From assembly GCA_037447655.1 (NCBI GenBank), contig JBBHKE010002397.1, positions 69,891-133,890 on the forward strand: a DNA stretch of 64,000 nt, given 5' to 3'. The notes under the pieces are model-generated. The model worked only from the letters and a program-made list of their open reading frames with translations, was not told the DNA's origin and searched no databases. Within the stretch, counting starts at the first letter, position 1. The number at the start of each line of letters is the position of its first letter. The DNA is from Zygnema cylindricum. Its lineage: Eukaryota > Streptophyta > Zygnematophyceae > Zygnematales > Zygnemataceae. Shown here piece by piece: positions 33,351 through 43,854 of the stretch. Made by a program: the position numbers and the translations under genes.

Positions 33351-34351
33351 CCACAAAAACGAAAGTCTGAATGTATGCAAACGCGTTTGTCGAAAACTCG
33401 ACTTTACATTTATTTTTAGCGTAGTTCAGTATGTAACCGATATAAGTTAACTACCATTTCCATACGATTTTTGTTAATGAACTAGAGTGTTGTACAAACA
33501 AACATCTTCCGTACACCATATTATTCATGATATAAATACGGTATGGGCGTTAACTTTAATTTACAAGAACCTTAATTAACGTCTAGGAAAAAATAAATTT
33601 ATTCATTATATTTCGGGTATTAATGTCAAAATTTGGGGGTGTCGATATAGAGTACATAAGGCTAATAACGACTCACAGTGTACAATACAATACTGTATAT
33701 AATACGTATGTAACAAGAGTAGAGTACATAATTGTACTTTACTGTAGACTACTCATCGTTATATGTGTCAAAGAGTCTACATCGTTATATGTGTCAAAGA
33801 TTTATCAGCGTTGGTGCGAAAACAATAATGTTTAAAGTGAAAAGAAACGTGGCATATTGTGATCCTATTACTTTTATAAGTTTTCAACACAATTTATAGT
33901 TTTCAGCTATAACGTGTCATGACCGAAACGGTGTTATTAAATCTAATAACGGTGGGTAGTAAATTGGAATACTGAGTAGTGTACTGAACTGTAGTCGCAC
34001 TTGGTCGAAGATGTGAATGTTTACGAAATGTTTACTAAACTGATCTTGATAGTTCCAAATAATAAGGTACAAATCAGGAAAAGGTACGGATACACAGATT
34101 CCATAAAGTTTACGAAAAAATTGTAGCAATCTTTGCCAACTAATAATCCAGAAATTTAATTTCTTTCACCAACAGCATTGACACAAACGAATTAATATTA
34201 ACTAGAAAGTTATGCGTCGAATTTTCTAAAGCCCTCCGTTCCTCTAAAAAAAATTATGCCTAAAGGATCGAGCAATTTTTTAACTTCATAAAACGCTTGC
34301 ATGTTTATTTCCATTGATCACAATTAGTTTTCTTTTGTTTGTGTAATTCAA
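33351..34351. other. Unassigned AT-rich stretch
   Basis: About 1 kb with no LTR, pol or convincing coding signal. There is a tandem duplication of 26 bp (ATCGTTATATGTGTCAAAGA-type unit) at about 33753-33805. It may be the original target DNA or a decayed repeat. Confidence 0.5.
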
Positions 34352-35497
34352 GGGGGTCCATTCCCCAGCAGAAATCCCAGATTCAAAAAAGCTTATCTAG
34401 ATAGTGCAGACTCTAAGTTTATATAATCCCAAATGACTGACACCTTAACAGTAAGAACCTTAATATAGATTCCCCCCTTGTGAAATAAGACTTCGTGTGC
34501 GCTCAATTCCCCCATGGAATGCAAAGTTAGAATATGAGTATTTGGACACATTCCCCCACTTTGACTCTCCCTTAGAAATGGAGCCACCTTGCCAGGCAAA
34601 TTTTTTGACCTGCTACACCTCTGTGTAGCGTGGACTCCCCTGAGTCTGCAACAAAAAGAATCAGTGAAAATGGTCAACTGAGTAGTTAGTTATGGCTGCT
34701 CAAAGTTAGCCTTTTTATACAAGGGTGCTCTCAGAGAGAGGCGCCTACCTACCAAAAAAATGCTATGTCCTATTCACTCTCTAAAACCCCTTCTAGTGAA
34801 GTATGGAGCCAATCATAGGACTGTAGCTTAAATGAAAGCATAGGTGCCGGAGTACTTTCTGTACGACATTTGTACGGCATGTCCATACTGGTGACATCTG
34901 TCACATCCGGACTTGTTGTCTTGCGCTTCGAAGATTTTGTAAACCGGTATGATGTTGCTACGTGTCATCCGGAGTGGCGCCGTCCAAACACCGCCAAAAT
35001 GTCATTTCCTCGATGCCGGAGCTTACTACAGACATCTGATTAGATCGACTTTTAAAATAAGTCGTTGTAATAAATGTTTGCAATATTTATTTTGTGCAAT
35101 ACTATAGTACATAATAAGTTTTATGTTCTACAGTATGTTTTTTTAGTTAGACGAAATGTCCTACGTGTTTATATTTAAATATCTACCAAACACTATATAC
35201 TTCAGTATTGGTCATAGACTTAACGGTCAAAGCCAACGGCTACGATTGATTTGAAGGACAGTAGGTACCTGGATCAATTCATGAGTCCGTCAAATCCTTT
35301 TTTGGTAAACCTACCAAGTCTACTCCCTGTCTCTCTAGAGGGCCTAAGCAGGGCCTAAGCAGCCATGGCTCTAGCTCCCTATCCAGCCTTCAGTGACTAC
35401 AACAAGTGTGAGGGATTGGAGAAGGGAGTTTAGAGACACACTGCCTCTGCTCCTTTTCTATCATAACATAGACCTAGAAAATACATTAATTTCAACA
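34352..35497 (-). repeat. B5 3' LTR
   Basis: 1146 bp on the minus strand, start TGTTGAAATTAATG at 35497. The left end stops within GGGGAATGGACCCC, short of the usual AATTTCA end. A purine tract (AAAATAAGAGAAG) lies at 35498-35510. Confidence 0.88.
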
Positions 35498-36305
35498 CTT
35501 CTCTTATTTTCTAGTCTACAAAAAAAAAACAAAAATAAACATTTTTTTTTTCCTTTTCCTTTTTCTTTTTCTTCTTTCTTTTCTTCTCATAACATTGTAA
35601 ATGATTACCCTCAGTTTTAAAGAAGTGTATTAGATGAGCCGAAATAAACAATGCATCCTGTTGATTACATATTTTACTTTGCATGCCACATTTCATAAAT
35701 CCGAGCAAAGATTTTATCCACCTCATCCTTTTTTCATCCAAACAAAATCCACTTTCCCTTTTGCAGTTCCAACAGTCAACCCTATCCCCAATCTACAACA
35801 CATACCAAGATGATAACCCTTTTACACGCTCATTTACATAAGCGACATTAAACCAAGTAGTGATGTCAAATCCATCCTCCCCCAAAATTTCCTAAAAACC
35901 ACTAGTCCATATTAAAGTTTTAATAAGGCCTGCATCTTCTCCACTTAAATGATTATCTATGATAATTACCCCATTTTTTGAACTTTCCTCACTCTCTCCT
36001 ATGGAATTCTTTCAACGGTCACTTTCTATTTTGATTCCCAAAAAATATTTCTCCTCCCCTAAAACTTTCATTAAATATTCCTCTAGATTTACTTCTCCCC
36101 TTTCCATGGAATTTGTTAAAGTCTCCTCTTTCAACCAGTTTTTAGTCTCCAAAATATCTATGAAAATATCCTTATTATTTTTAACTTCCTCAAATACCTC
36201 CTTTCTCTTTACTTCCCTTATACCTCCAAAAGCACATTGTTGCATTCGTGGAATTTGTGTGTGATTTTCTCTCTTCCCCATGCTAACAATGTGGAGAAGC
36301 TCCAA
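35498..36305 (-). pseudogene. B5 deleted pol tail
   Basis: The frame 36012-36305 reads QQCAFGGIREVKRKEVFEE and EEYLMKVLGEEKYFLGIKIES. The next frames give RNase H tail residues (MRWIKSLLGFMKCGMQ) at 35511-35741. A pyrimidine-rich run at 35545-35590 lies upstream of the purine tract. The block is about 95% like 60821-61226. Confidence 0.8.
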
Positions 36306-36879
36306 AATCTCTTCATCCTGTTACTGCTCTTCCCGTTCTTCCTCCTCATTAGTATTCCAACTTCTAATTTCTTCCAAACAAGGACATTCCGCGATATTGT
36401 GACCTGGTGCCCTACAAAAAAAACAAACCTCTCCTTTCAAAGCTCCCCTTTCTTTTCCTCTCCCTCTCTTTCAACCAAAGTTCCGATAAGGTTTATCTTT
36501 GTATTTCATCCTCTCACCACGCTTTTGCCAGTCAACATCATTCCTCTCATCACGCTTTAGCCTGTCACCACCATTCCTCTCATCACGCTTCCGCCCATCA
36601 CCACCATCTGTCAATGCATTCACCTTGTCACTTCCCCTACGAAGCTCCAAAGTGCTTTCCCTCACAAGAATCATCCCCATGGTAATGTCCCAAGTCCATG
36701 AGGAGCAATCCATTTCGTGCATACGGTTGATGATGGTTTCATATTCATCTGGAAGTTTCAAAATTAATGTGTTAATCTTTCTTTCCTCGAATTCTACATA
36801 TCCCGCATTAGCAAGCTCAACATACAACGCTTCAATATCATTGCAAAACTCTATTATGCTACCGCGTTTATAAGCATAG
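36306..36879 (-). pseudogene. B5 gag C-terminal part with intact zinc knuckle
   Basis: Carries CFFCRAPGHNIAEC, a complete CX2CX4HX4C knuckle (about 36385-36430), and VELANAGYVEFEERKINTLI with LPDEYETIINRMHEMD. A repeated Arg/Asp/Gly tail (GGDGRKRDERNGGDRLKRD) appears. The N-terminal part is cut by B8 at 36880. Confidence 0.85.
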
Positions 36880-37084
36880 TGTTGAAATGTATGTATTTTC
36901 TAGGTTTGAATAAAGGAAAGTTAATAAAAGGAAGTCAGCAAATGCAGCTTGCCTCTTGCTCCACTCTCCAAACCCCAACACTTATCGCAGTTACTGAAGG
37001 TTGGAGAGACAGCTAGAGCCATGGCTGCCAATGCTGCCCAAAGAGAGAGACATGCTGTAGTTTCTGGTAGGTGTACCAAAAAGG

Positions 37085-37131
37085 TCTTGACGGACTCCGG
37101 ATTTGATCCTAGTACCTGCCGTCCGTCAAGA
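37085..37131. other. tRNA-like hairpin H1, variant copy
   Basis: TCTTGACGGAC pairs with GTCCGTCAAGA (11 bp, perfect). The minus strand has box B-like GGATCAAATCC, and upstream the D-arm-like sequence (37137-37175). Confidence 0.7.
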
Positions 37132-38043
37132 ATCCTATAGCCGGTAGCTTTATCTTATAGTTTAGGATCACTGCTAGAGCATATTGGGTACGCTAGTTAT
37201 ATAAACGTGAACAACGCAATATATTTCATTTAATTGCTTACGGGACGGACTGTACACGGAAACGGGTTAAACCGCACGAATTCTGGACCGCACAAAATTA
37301 AAGAAACGACATTTTATTTTACGGCCAATATTAAATGTCGTTCTTCATCGAACGACCGTGGTGCGAGCCAGGATTCTAGAATGGACAACTTGGCGTTTTT
37401 GGGCACCGCCACTTTGGATGACACGTGGCATGATCCGGGAGGATTCCGGGATTTCTGAAACGCGAGATAATAATTCCGGATGTGACAAATGTCACATTGT
37501 GGCGATATCGTACATGGACAATACAAAAAGTACGACGGTACCTATATTTTTTTGTGCGGTACAGTTTTACGATTGGACCGTACCTCAGTACTAGGGAGCT
37601 TAGAGAGGGGTTTGAGGACTTATAATAATTTTGGTAGGTAGCCGCCTCTCTCCCAGAGAGCATCAACATAAAAAGGCAAACTTTGCCATTTAATTAACTC
37701 TCACTCTATGGTCCATTTTCAGTGATTCTTTTTGTTGAGAACTCAGAGGAGTCCACGCTACACAGGGATGTAGTCGGTCTGAGTGTTTACCTGTCAGGGT
37801 GGCTGCATTTCTAGGGGAAAGTCAAAGTCGGGAATGTTATCCAAAAGTCATATTCTAACTTTGCATTCTGTGGTGGAACTGAGCACACAAAAAGTCTTAT
37901 TTCACAAGGTTGAAGCTATTATGGGGTTTTGATTGTCAAGGGGTCAATCAATTGGTTTTTAAATCAACTTAAAATTGGCACTATCTAGATAAGCTTCTTA
38001 TGATTTGCCTAGTCTGAGGACCAATGGAGGTCTCAAAGTTTCA

Positions 38044-38060
38044 TGTTATTGGCCCACCAT
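38044..38060 (+). other. B8 primer-binding site, mutated
   Basis: TGTTATTGGCCCACCA instead of GGTTATGGGCCCACCA. The start ATG of gag is changed to ATT, so this copy cannot start gag at the usual place. Confidence 0.6.
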
Positions 38061-38596
38061 CTAGGGTGCCTATGTTTGATGGAATAGACTTCACTTATTG
38101 AGAGTTTAGAATGGAGGGATTGCTTTTCGAAAAGCACTTAAAGGGAATTGTTTCGAGACAAGTGAGGTGTCCGCCACCGGGCTTTGGTGGATTTCACTAC
38201 GGAGATTCATTTGGGGCTTTCCAGAAAACCAACCGGATTTCAAATGCAACGGAAGGTGAAGGGAAAAACATTGCCATGGAAGGGGGAAAATGGGAGAAAA
38301 AAAAAGGAACACCGATGGTGAGGGGAGCTAGGCTCTTGGCTACGGTTCCACTTGTGGGGATTATAAGTGAACCAAAAACTAAAGAAAATAACAAGAAATT
38401 TGGGAATATAAAAATCACTTTAGCAAAACATCTCATGCTTAGATATGTGTCTAAGTCCATAGCTATCACTCTTTTAAATCTAACCAAGTCTTCAGAAATC
38501 TGGGAAACATTAATTCATATTTATAAAAGTGAGACTATACAGAGGCAGCAGCTAGTAAAACAGGAAATAAAGGCTTAGGTTTATAAAGGCGGTAGC
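38061..38596 (+). pseudogene. B8 gag fragment
   Basis: MFDGIDFTY then a stop. 38111-38578 is open for 155 codons: FEKHLKGIVSRQVRCPPPGFGG, SKSIAITLLNLTKSSEIWETL and QQLVKQEIKA followed by a stop. It is closely related to B3 gag, so B8 belongs to the Bn subfamily. Confidence 0.85.
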
Positions 38597-39378
38597 TGCA
38601 AGTCTGAGACCTCCATAGGTCATCTAAGTAGGCAGCTCACACGAAGCGTCTACGATAACCCTAACCCGTTTGTGTTTCGGCGAGAATAACTGCCACCTTG
38701 ACAAACAAAAACTTTGATCGCCTTCACCCCTGTAAAGCCAAGAATCCCTTGAGTCGATAGCAAAAAAAATCTATGAATTTGCTCCCCTGAGCAGTAAGTT
38801 ATGGAGGGTCAAAGTTGACCTTTTGTATAGAAGCTCTCTAGGAGAGAAGGTCTTATCTACCAATTTTTTCTAAGTCCTATCTCTCTCTAAAACTCTATCT
38901 ACTAATATACCGCACAAATCATATAACACTGCCGTACACAAAAATATAGCTGTCGCTGTACTTCTGCACGAATATTGTACGACATAGCCTAAATGTCGAC
39001 ACATGGCATATCTAGATTCGGTCCCGTAATCCTCAGATATGTCACGATAAAATGTAGTTGTGCCACGTGTCATCCGATGTGGCGATGACCACAAACCGCC
39101 GAGATTCTCTTCCGTGATCTCGACATTCTTCTCGGCCGTCCGATTGAATGCAGATTTTAATCGTAACCGTCATAAATACTTGCGCAGTATTTGTTTCGTT
39201 TAAAGAAACAAATGCGCGGTACTCATTTCGTATCCAAACCGTAATCCATACTTTTACATAACTGAATCTATGTATCCCGTAATAAGTTGCCGTTAAATGA
39301 ATTATCATACGTGGCAACATTTAAATAACTAAAAAATCGTATAGCATGTAACTCTAGTCCTAGACTTAATGGATAAGG
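38597..39378 (-). repeat. Family B LTR fragment, inverted, joined to B7 protease
   Basis: Minus-strand LTR 3' end (GACTTGCA) at 38597, running into the U3 as far as the box-A part of the tRNA-like module (39352-39378). It then switches abruptly to the plus-strand protease region of B7. The palindrome at 39183-39219 is well preserved. Confidence 0.85.
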
Positions 39379-39383
39379 AAACG

Positions 39384-39907
39384 AGGTCGAAATTCCACAA
39401 AAGCACAAATGTGCTTTCGGTGGATTGAAAGGTGAAGCACGCTCGATTGTAGACTCAGGTCCATCCATGCACATGTGTAAAGATAAACACCTGTTCACTA
39501 AGATAAAAAAGATTCCCACCGTAGAGATAGAGTACGGGGATGGGAGGATAGTCACTACTACTCTTGTAGGATCGGTAGATCTAAAAATGTTAGTAGAACG
39601 AAAGACATCCATAGTTACATTCTCCAATGTATTTTTTATTCCGGAACTGAATTAAAACCTCATTTCTACGTCTGTATTAGATGATAAGGGTTTTGATAGT
39701 AGCACTAGGAAAGGAGTCTTTACTGTTAGTTTTGAGGAGGAAGTTTATTTTACTGTTGAAAAAGGTAGCCAAGGGACGTTTAGGCTGAATTTAAGCAATG
39801 AAAAGAAGAAACTTTATTATACTGGTGTTCATGATATAATGTTGTGGCATAAGAGGCTTGGGCATGTGAATCTAGATAAGGTAAGAGAGACGAAAAAGAT
39901 GTGAGTA
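39384..39907 (+). pseudogene. B7 protease and GAG-pre-integrase
   Basis: SIVDSGPSMHMC keeps the D-S-G active site. VEIEYGDGRIVTTTLVGSVD and VFFIPELN follow, then a stop at 39653. GAG-pre-integrase continues with LWHKRLGHVNLDK in the same region. Confidence 0.88.
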
Positions 39908-40729
39908 GTGGAAGGGATTCAGTTCGGTGAGAGTGAGAATCTAAGTGATTCTAGTGGATGTGCTCAAAGAAAAGCACACAGGTTACCCTTCCCAAAAATT
40001 GCCAGCTATAAGGGAGAAAAGATTCTAGATTTAGTACACACAGATATTTGGGGGCCAGCCAAAGTGCCATCACCCGGGTGGAGGACAATTATGATGAGCA
40101 TCACCGATGATCGGTCTCGAAATTCCAGGGTGTATTTTTTGAAAAAAAAATCAAAGGCTCAAGGATGTTTTAAACAAAATAAAGCATGGAGTGACAAACT
40201 CCATAAAACCTCAATCAAGAGAGTAAGGAGTGACAATGGTGGAGAGTATACCTCTAACGAGTTTGAGGATTTTTTTAGGGTTTATGGAGTGCAACACCAA
40301 AAGACAATTCCTCAAAATCTTGAACAGAATGGTGTAGCTGAAAGATTAAATAGAACACTGAGTGATACTGCTAGGAGTATGCTGTCAGATAAGAAGATAG
40401 GAAAGAATTTTTGGGCCGAGGCAATGAACTGTGCAAATTATCTCAAGAAAAGAGTTCTTACTTCAGCGGTAAAAGGCCAAACACCCTATGAGAGATGGAC
40501 ATGCCGAAAACCATATATTTCACACTTAAAGTTTTTCGGTAGTCAATTGATCAGTTTAGACATAGATCGGTCAAACTGGAAGTTAGACCCAAAAGGAAAA
40601 CCAAAATATCTACTAGGATATGATGCAGATGTAAAAGGATATAGAGTCTATGATCTCAAAAGAGAGGATATTATCCTAGTGAAGCATCTAGTGGTTATGG
40701 ATGAAGGAAAATCTATAGGATCGCTTTAA
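39908..40729 (+). CDS. B7 integrase, 273 codons open with intact D,D,E
   Basis: LVHTDIWGP holds the first Asp, RSDNGGEYTSNEF the second Asp and EQNGVAERLNRTLSD the Glu, so the catalytic triad is complete. The zinc segment ends in CAQRKAHRLPF, with the first Cys pair reading SSGC (one Cys changed to Ser). The core ends with KPKYLLGYDADVKGYRVYD. The upstream stop and the loss of gag make expression unlikely. Confidence 0.85.
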   Translation: MEGIQFGESENLSDSSGCAQRKAHRLPFPKIASYKGEKILDLVHTDIWGPAKVPSPGWRTIMMSITDDRSRNSRVYFLKKKSKAQGCFKQNKAWSDKLHKTSIKRVRSDNGGEYTSNEFEDFFRVYGVQHQKTIPQNLEQNGVAERLNRTLSDTARSMLSDKKIGKNFWAEAMNCANYLKKRVLTSAVKGQTPYERWTCRKPYISHLKFFGSQLISLDIDRSNWKLDPKGKPKYLLGYDADVKGYRVYDLKREDIILVKHLVVMDEGKSIGSL

Positions 40730-42577
40730 GCATACAAAGACAGTCAGCATCAAATTTGAGTCAAAAAATTCTGATGACTTTGAGCTTCCTAATGATCCAG
40801 GATTTCAAGAAGATGATGATCTTGCATGTATTGATTAGATCGAGAAAGACCCGAATGTGAAACCCCTAATATTAACTTCAACCTAAGTGGAAGACGTGGT
40901 GGAAATTGACCCGGAATCAAGCGATAGGGGAGAAGTAGAAACTGTTCAGAAGAATCTAAGAGATCCATCTATTTCAGCAACCGAGTTTGAGGGAGAAAGA
41001 AGAAACAGCAAAAGACTACAAGAGAGGCAAGTTAACAATAACGTAACCAAACTCTCTCACCCTGATGAACCTCAAACTTATAATGAGGCAATGACTTGTC
41101 CTGAGAGAAACCGGTGGAAGATAGCCATTAATGAGGAGATGACCTTAATTATGGCGGCCAATACATGGGAATTGATGGATTATCCTCTCGACAGAAAGTT
41201 AATTGGGTGTAAGTGGGTATTTAAGCTGAAACTTAACTCGGATAACCCCATTGAGCGCTCGGTTAGTGGCGAAAGGATTTACGCAGAAAGAGGGAATTCA
41301 CTACGAGAGACTTTTGCTCTGGTCCTCAGGTTTCTTTTGGTTCGGATACTTCTCAGTATGGCGACAGTAGAAGACATGGAAGTGTAGCAGATGGACATCA
41401 AGACGGCCTTTCTACATGGAGAGTTAGAAGAGGAAATTTTTATGCGACATCGCGAAGGATTTGTGGAGCAAGGGGAGGAAAGCAAGGTATGTCGATTGAT
41501 CAAATCTTTGTATGGGCTGAAACAAGCGCCCCGACAATGGAACAAGAAGCTCGATGAGTTTCTTACAGGTTTGGGATACATTTAGATCAGCTCAAATCAC
41601 TCAATTTATTTGTTTGAAGTTGAGGAAGGAATTATTTTTATTGCAATTTCTGTTGATGATTTGCTTGTTTTAAGTTAATCTATGGATAAAATAAATAAGT
41701 TAAAAAATGATCTAAAAGAAAGATTTGAGATAAAGGATATGGGAGAAGCAAGGTATATTTTGGGAATTCAAGTAGAGAGAGACAAAGATAGAAAAATAAT
41801 AAGATTATTTCAAAAGGAGGCCATTGGAAACATGTTAGAAAAATTCCAAATGGACAAGGCTAATAGTTGTACCACTCCTATGGAATTAAATAATGGAAGT
41901 GAGGGGAGTTTGGAAGAGGGAGTTATAATCTTAGATGATGAGGTAGGCTCGGAAGAAAAAATATTTATGCACACCATCCCTTATAGACAAGTAGTGGGCA
42001 GCCTAATATATTTCATAAATTGTACACGTCTTGACATAGCCGCAGCTGTAGGAGTACTAAGTAGGAGTCTAAATGCTCCCAGTAAGAAAGATTGAAAGGC
42101 AGCTAAGTGAGTCCTTAGATATCTCATAGGGACTAGGGATCTATGGTTGCATTTGGGTGGGAACAATACTGACATCACCACTTAGAGTGATGCCAGCTAT
42201 GGGGATGCTCCTATGAGGAAATGCACATCTGAATATGTATTGTATGTTGGTGATGGGGATTGCCGCAGGAGCAGCAAGCAACAAAAAGTCATTTATCAGT
42301 CCACCATGGAGGCTGAGTACATGGCTTCTTGCTCTGCTGTAAAAGAATTAATGTGGGTCAAGTCTTTGCTTCGTGAGCTTGGTCATCTTAAGAGTGGTGT
42401 CCAAAAAGTGTTTTGTGATAATCAGGCAGCTATTGCCATTTCTACCAATCTTAAACATCACTTTAAAGCCAAACACATGGACATTAGACTTAGCTTTTTT
42501 AGGGAGGAAGTAGAAAACAAGATAATAAGTTTGGAGTATAAACCAGATAGTGAAATGGTAGCAGATATGATCACCAA
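40730..42577 (+). pseudogene. B7 reverse transcriptase and RNase H
   Basis: Order: a linker, KLIGCKWVFKLKLN, QMDIKTAFLHGELEEEIF (first catalytic Asp intact), YGLKQAPRQWNKKLDEF, AISVDDLLVLS (YVDD is SVDD), EARYILGIQVERD, YRQVVGSLIYFINCTRLDIAA, then RNase H with SDASYGDAPMRKCTSE and MEAEYMASCSAVKELMWVKSLL. At least six in-frame stops, several of them at expected Trp codons (TGG to TAG or TGA, before KAAK and SDASYG). The same stops are present in the copy at 52209. Confidence 0.92.
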
Positions 42578-43779
42578 ACCTGTGTTGTTTTGAAATGTTA
42601 GTTTCGTGCGTACGCCACACTTTGTGCGCACGCGACGTTTTGTGCGTAGATTATTACCGGAAATAATGTGGTGGTATAAATGGAGGTTCCACTGAAATTG
42701 TAGATTGGGGGAGTAATTGAACGATTGGAATTAAAGGGACGTGAGGGAGTTATTGAGTGGCTTGGAATACATTTGTAAATGGACGGCGGATCGCGAAGCG
42801 ATCCAATGTGAAATGTACGAAATGTTGAATATGTACCCCGCCGGTACGGAGCGTCTTGTTTAGACAGGTGTACTTCATTTGCGACAGGCTCATTTATTGC
42901 AAAGGACGCATGTTCAGTACGGAAAATATTTTGAAGGTACGGTTTAATTTCGGCAAGTGGGTCATGGTACATTTGGAGGGCGGACGGCGTCCGCCGATAT
43001 TTTCAAGGGATTGCAATTTTGATGACGTGGTATCAAGTGGACCATACGTATGTGATGTCGATTCACTACGTGGTTTCATCCACAAGTGAATAATCAAGTT
43101 GATACTCAATACGCGGATTTTATGGAAGCGTCGGTGTAAATATTTTGATTTAACATTGTTTTGTCTTTTTTTGCATTAATTATTAGTGTAGAATTATATT
43201 TTCAGACATACCTCGAATTATTCAGGTATACTCACATTAATTTAAGTAGATGGTAAATTACGTACAGCTGGTATGCCTCCGTACATTTAGTGGTAGGCCT
43301 GAGTGTATATATTGTAGAACTTAGTCATTTCAAAACATAGGAACTTTCTTTACCAAAAACTGTTTATGATCATTTTTGGTAATTTTGTCTGAGTATTGCT
43401 CTCAAATCTGATGTCAGAATTATCTGAAATTCTGTATGTGTGTTCCTCTTTATATTTTTAATATTGTCCAAGATTTACAGGCCTATTGTGTTCCTGGTTT
43501 GTGTTTTACTTCATTGTGAAGTTAGTCTGTTTTATCTGAGTTCTGGCAGACTGTTTTTCTGCAACTTTGACTAGATGATGTGATCACTCTGTTTATTATT
43601 TTTGTCTGAAATTTTTTTAGGTTATTCTATAGCCTAGATAATATCTGTTGATGTAGTTTCAGCTTGTTTTGTTAATTCTATTGAATTCTGTGTGTATCCA
43701 AAGTAGGCTGTTTTTGGGGTAGTTTGTGGTGCTTCCGAGGGTGAATCCATGGCTAGAAATGGCTATGGACAACAACCTG
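42578..43779 (+). mobile_element. Family C solo LTR with target duplication ACCTG
   Basis: The LTR is 42583-43774 (1192 bp, TGTTGTTTTGAAATG...GGACAACA), flanked by ACCTG at 42578-42582 and 43775-43779. Removing it restores the end of RNase H (TKPVPSPKLIF). A TATA-like TATAAAT lies at 42675-42681, only 93 bp from the LTR start. The palindrome GGATCGCGAAGCGATCC is at 42788-42804. The last 26 nt open a frame MARNGYGQQ. Confidence 0.93.
42675..42681 (+). promoter_or_regulatory. Putative family C TATA box
   Basis: TATAAAT within GTGGTATAAATGGAGG. If used, U3 would be about 120 bp and the transcribed R-U5 part would exceed 1 kb, which fits a gag start codon near the LTR 3' end. Not confirmed by any poly(A) or start-site evidence. 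Confidence 0.4.
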
Positions 43780-43841
43780 TGCCTTCCCCTAAACTAATTT
43801 TCTGCCGGGAGAAGTGTGGTCTTAAAATAGCGAGTGACTAG

Positions 43842-43854
43842 AAAATAAGGGGAG
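43842..43854 (+). other. B7 polypurine tract
   Basis: AAAATAAGGGGAG directly before the 3' LTR start TGTAGAAATT. Confidence 0.8.

Larger units (their letters stand above)
34352..36879 (-). mobile_element. Non-autonomous family B element B5, 3' part
   Basis: The 3' LTR is 34352-35497 (last ~15 bp missing), followed rightward by the deleted pol tail and gag up to 36879, where element B8 was inserted. Same gag-to-pol-tail structure as B2 and B3. Confidence 0.88.
36880..38596 (+). mobile_element. Family B (Bn-type gag) element B8, 5' part
   Basis: The 5' LTR is 36880-38043 (1164 bp, TGTTGAAATG...GTTTCA), followed by a mutated primer site and gag up to 38596. It was inserted into B5 gag. Its downstream part is cut by a minus-strand B LTR starting at 38597 (possible target duplication GTAGC, 38592-38596). 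Confidence 0.85.

Noticed and set aside
33623-33835. 70-codon frame in the AT-rich spacer
   Set aside because: It spans a 26-bp tandem duplication and has no motif. Likely chance.
36499-36873. 124-codon plus frame over B5 gag
   Set aside because: Antisense of the gag core and its Arg/Asp/Gly repeats.
43320-43700. Coding region within the C solo LTR
   Set aside because: Rich in T and stops in all frames. Only the last 26 nt form a conserved gag start.
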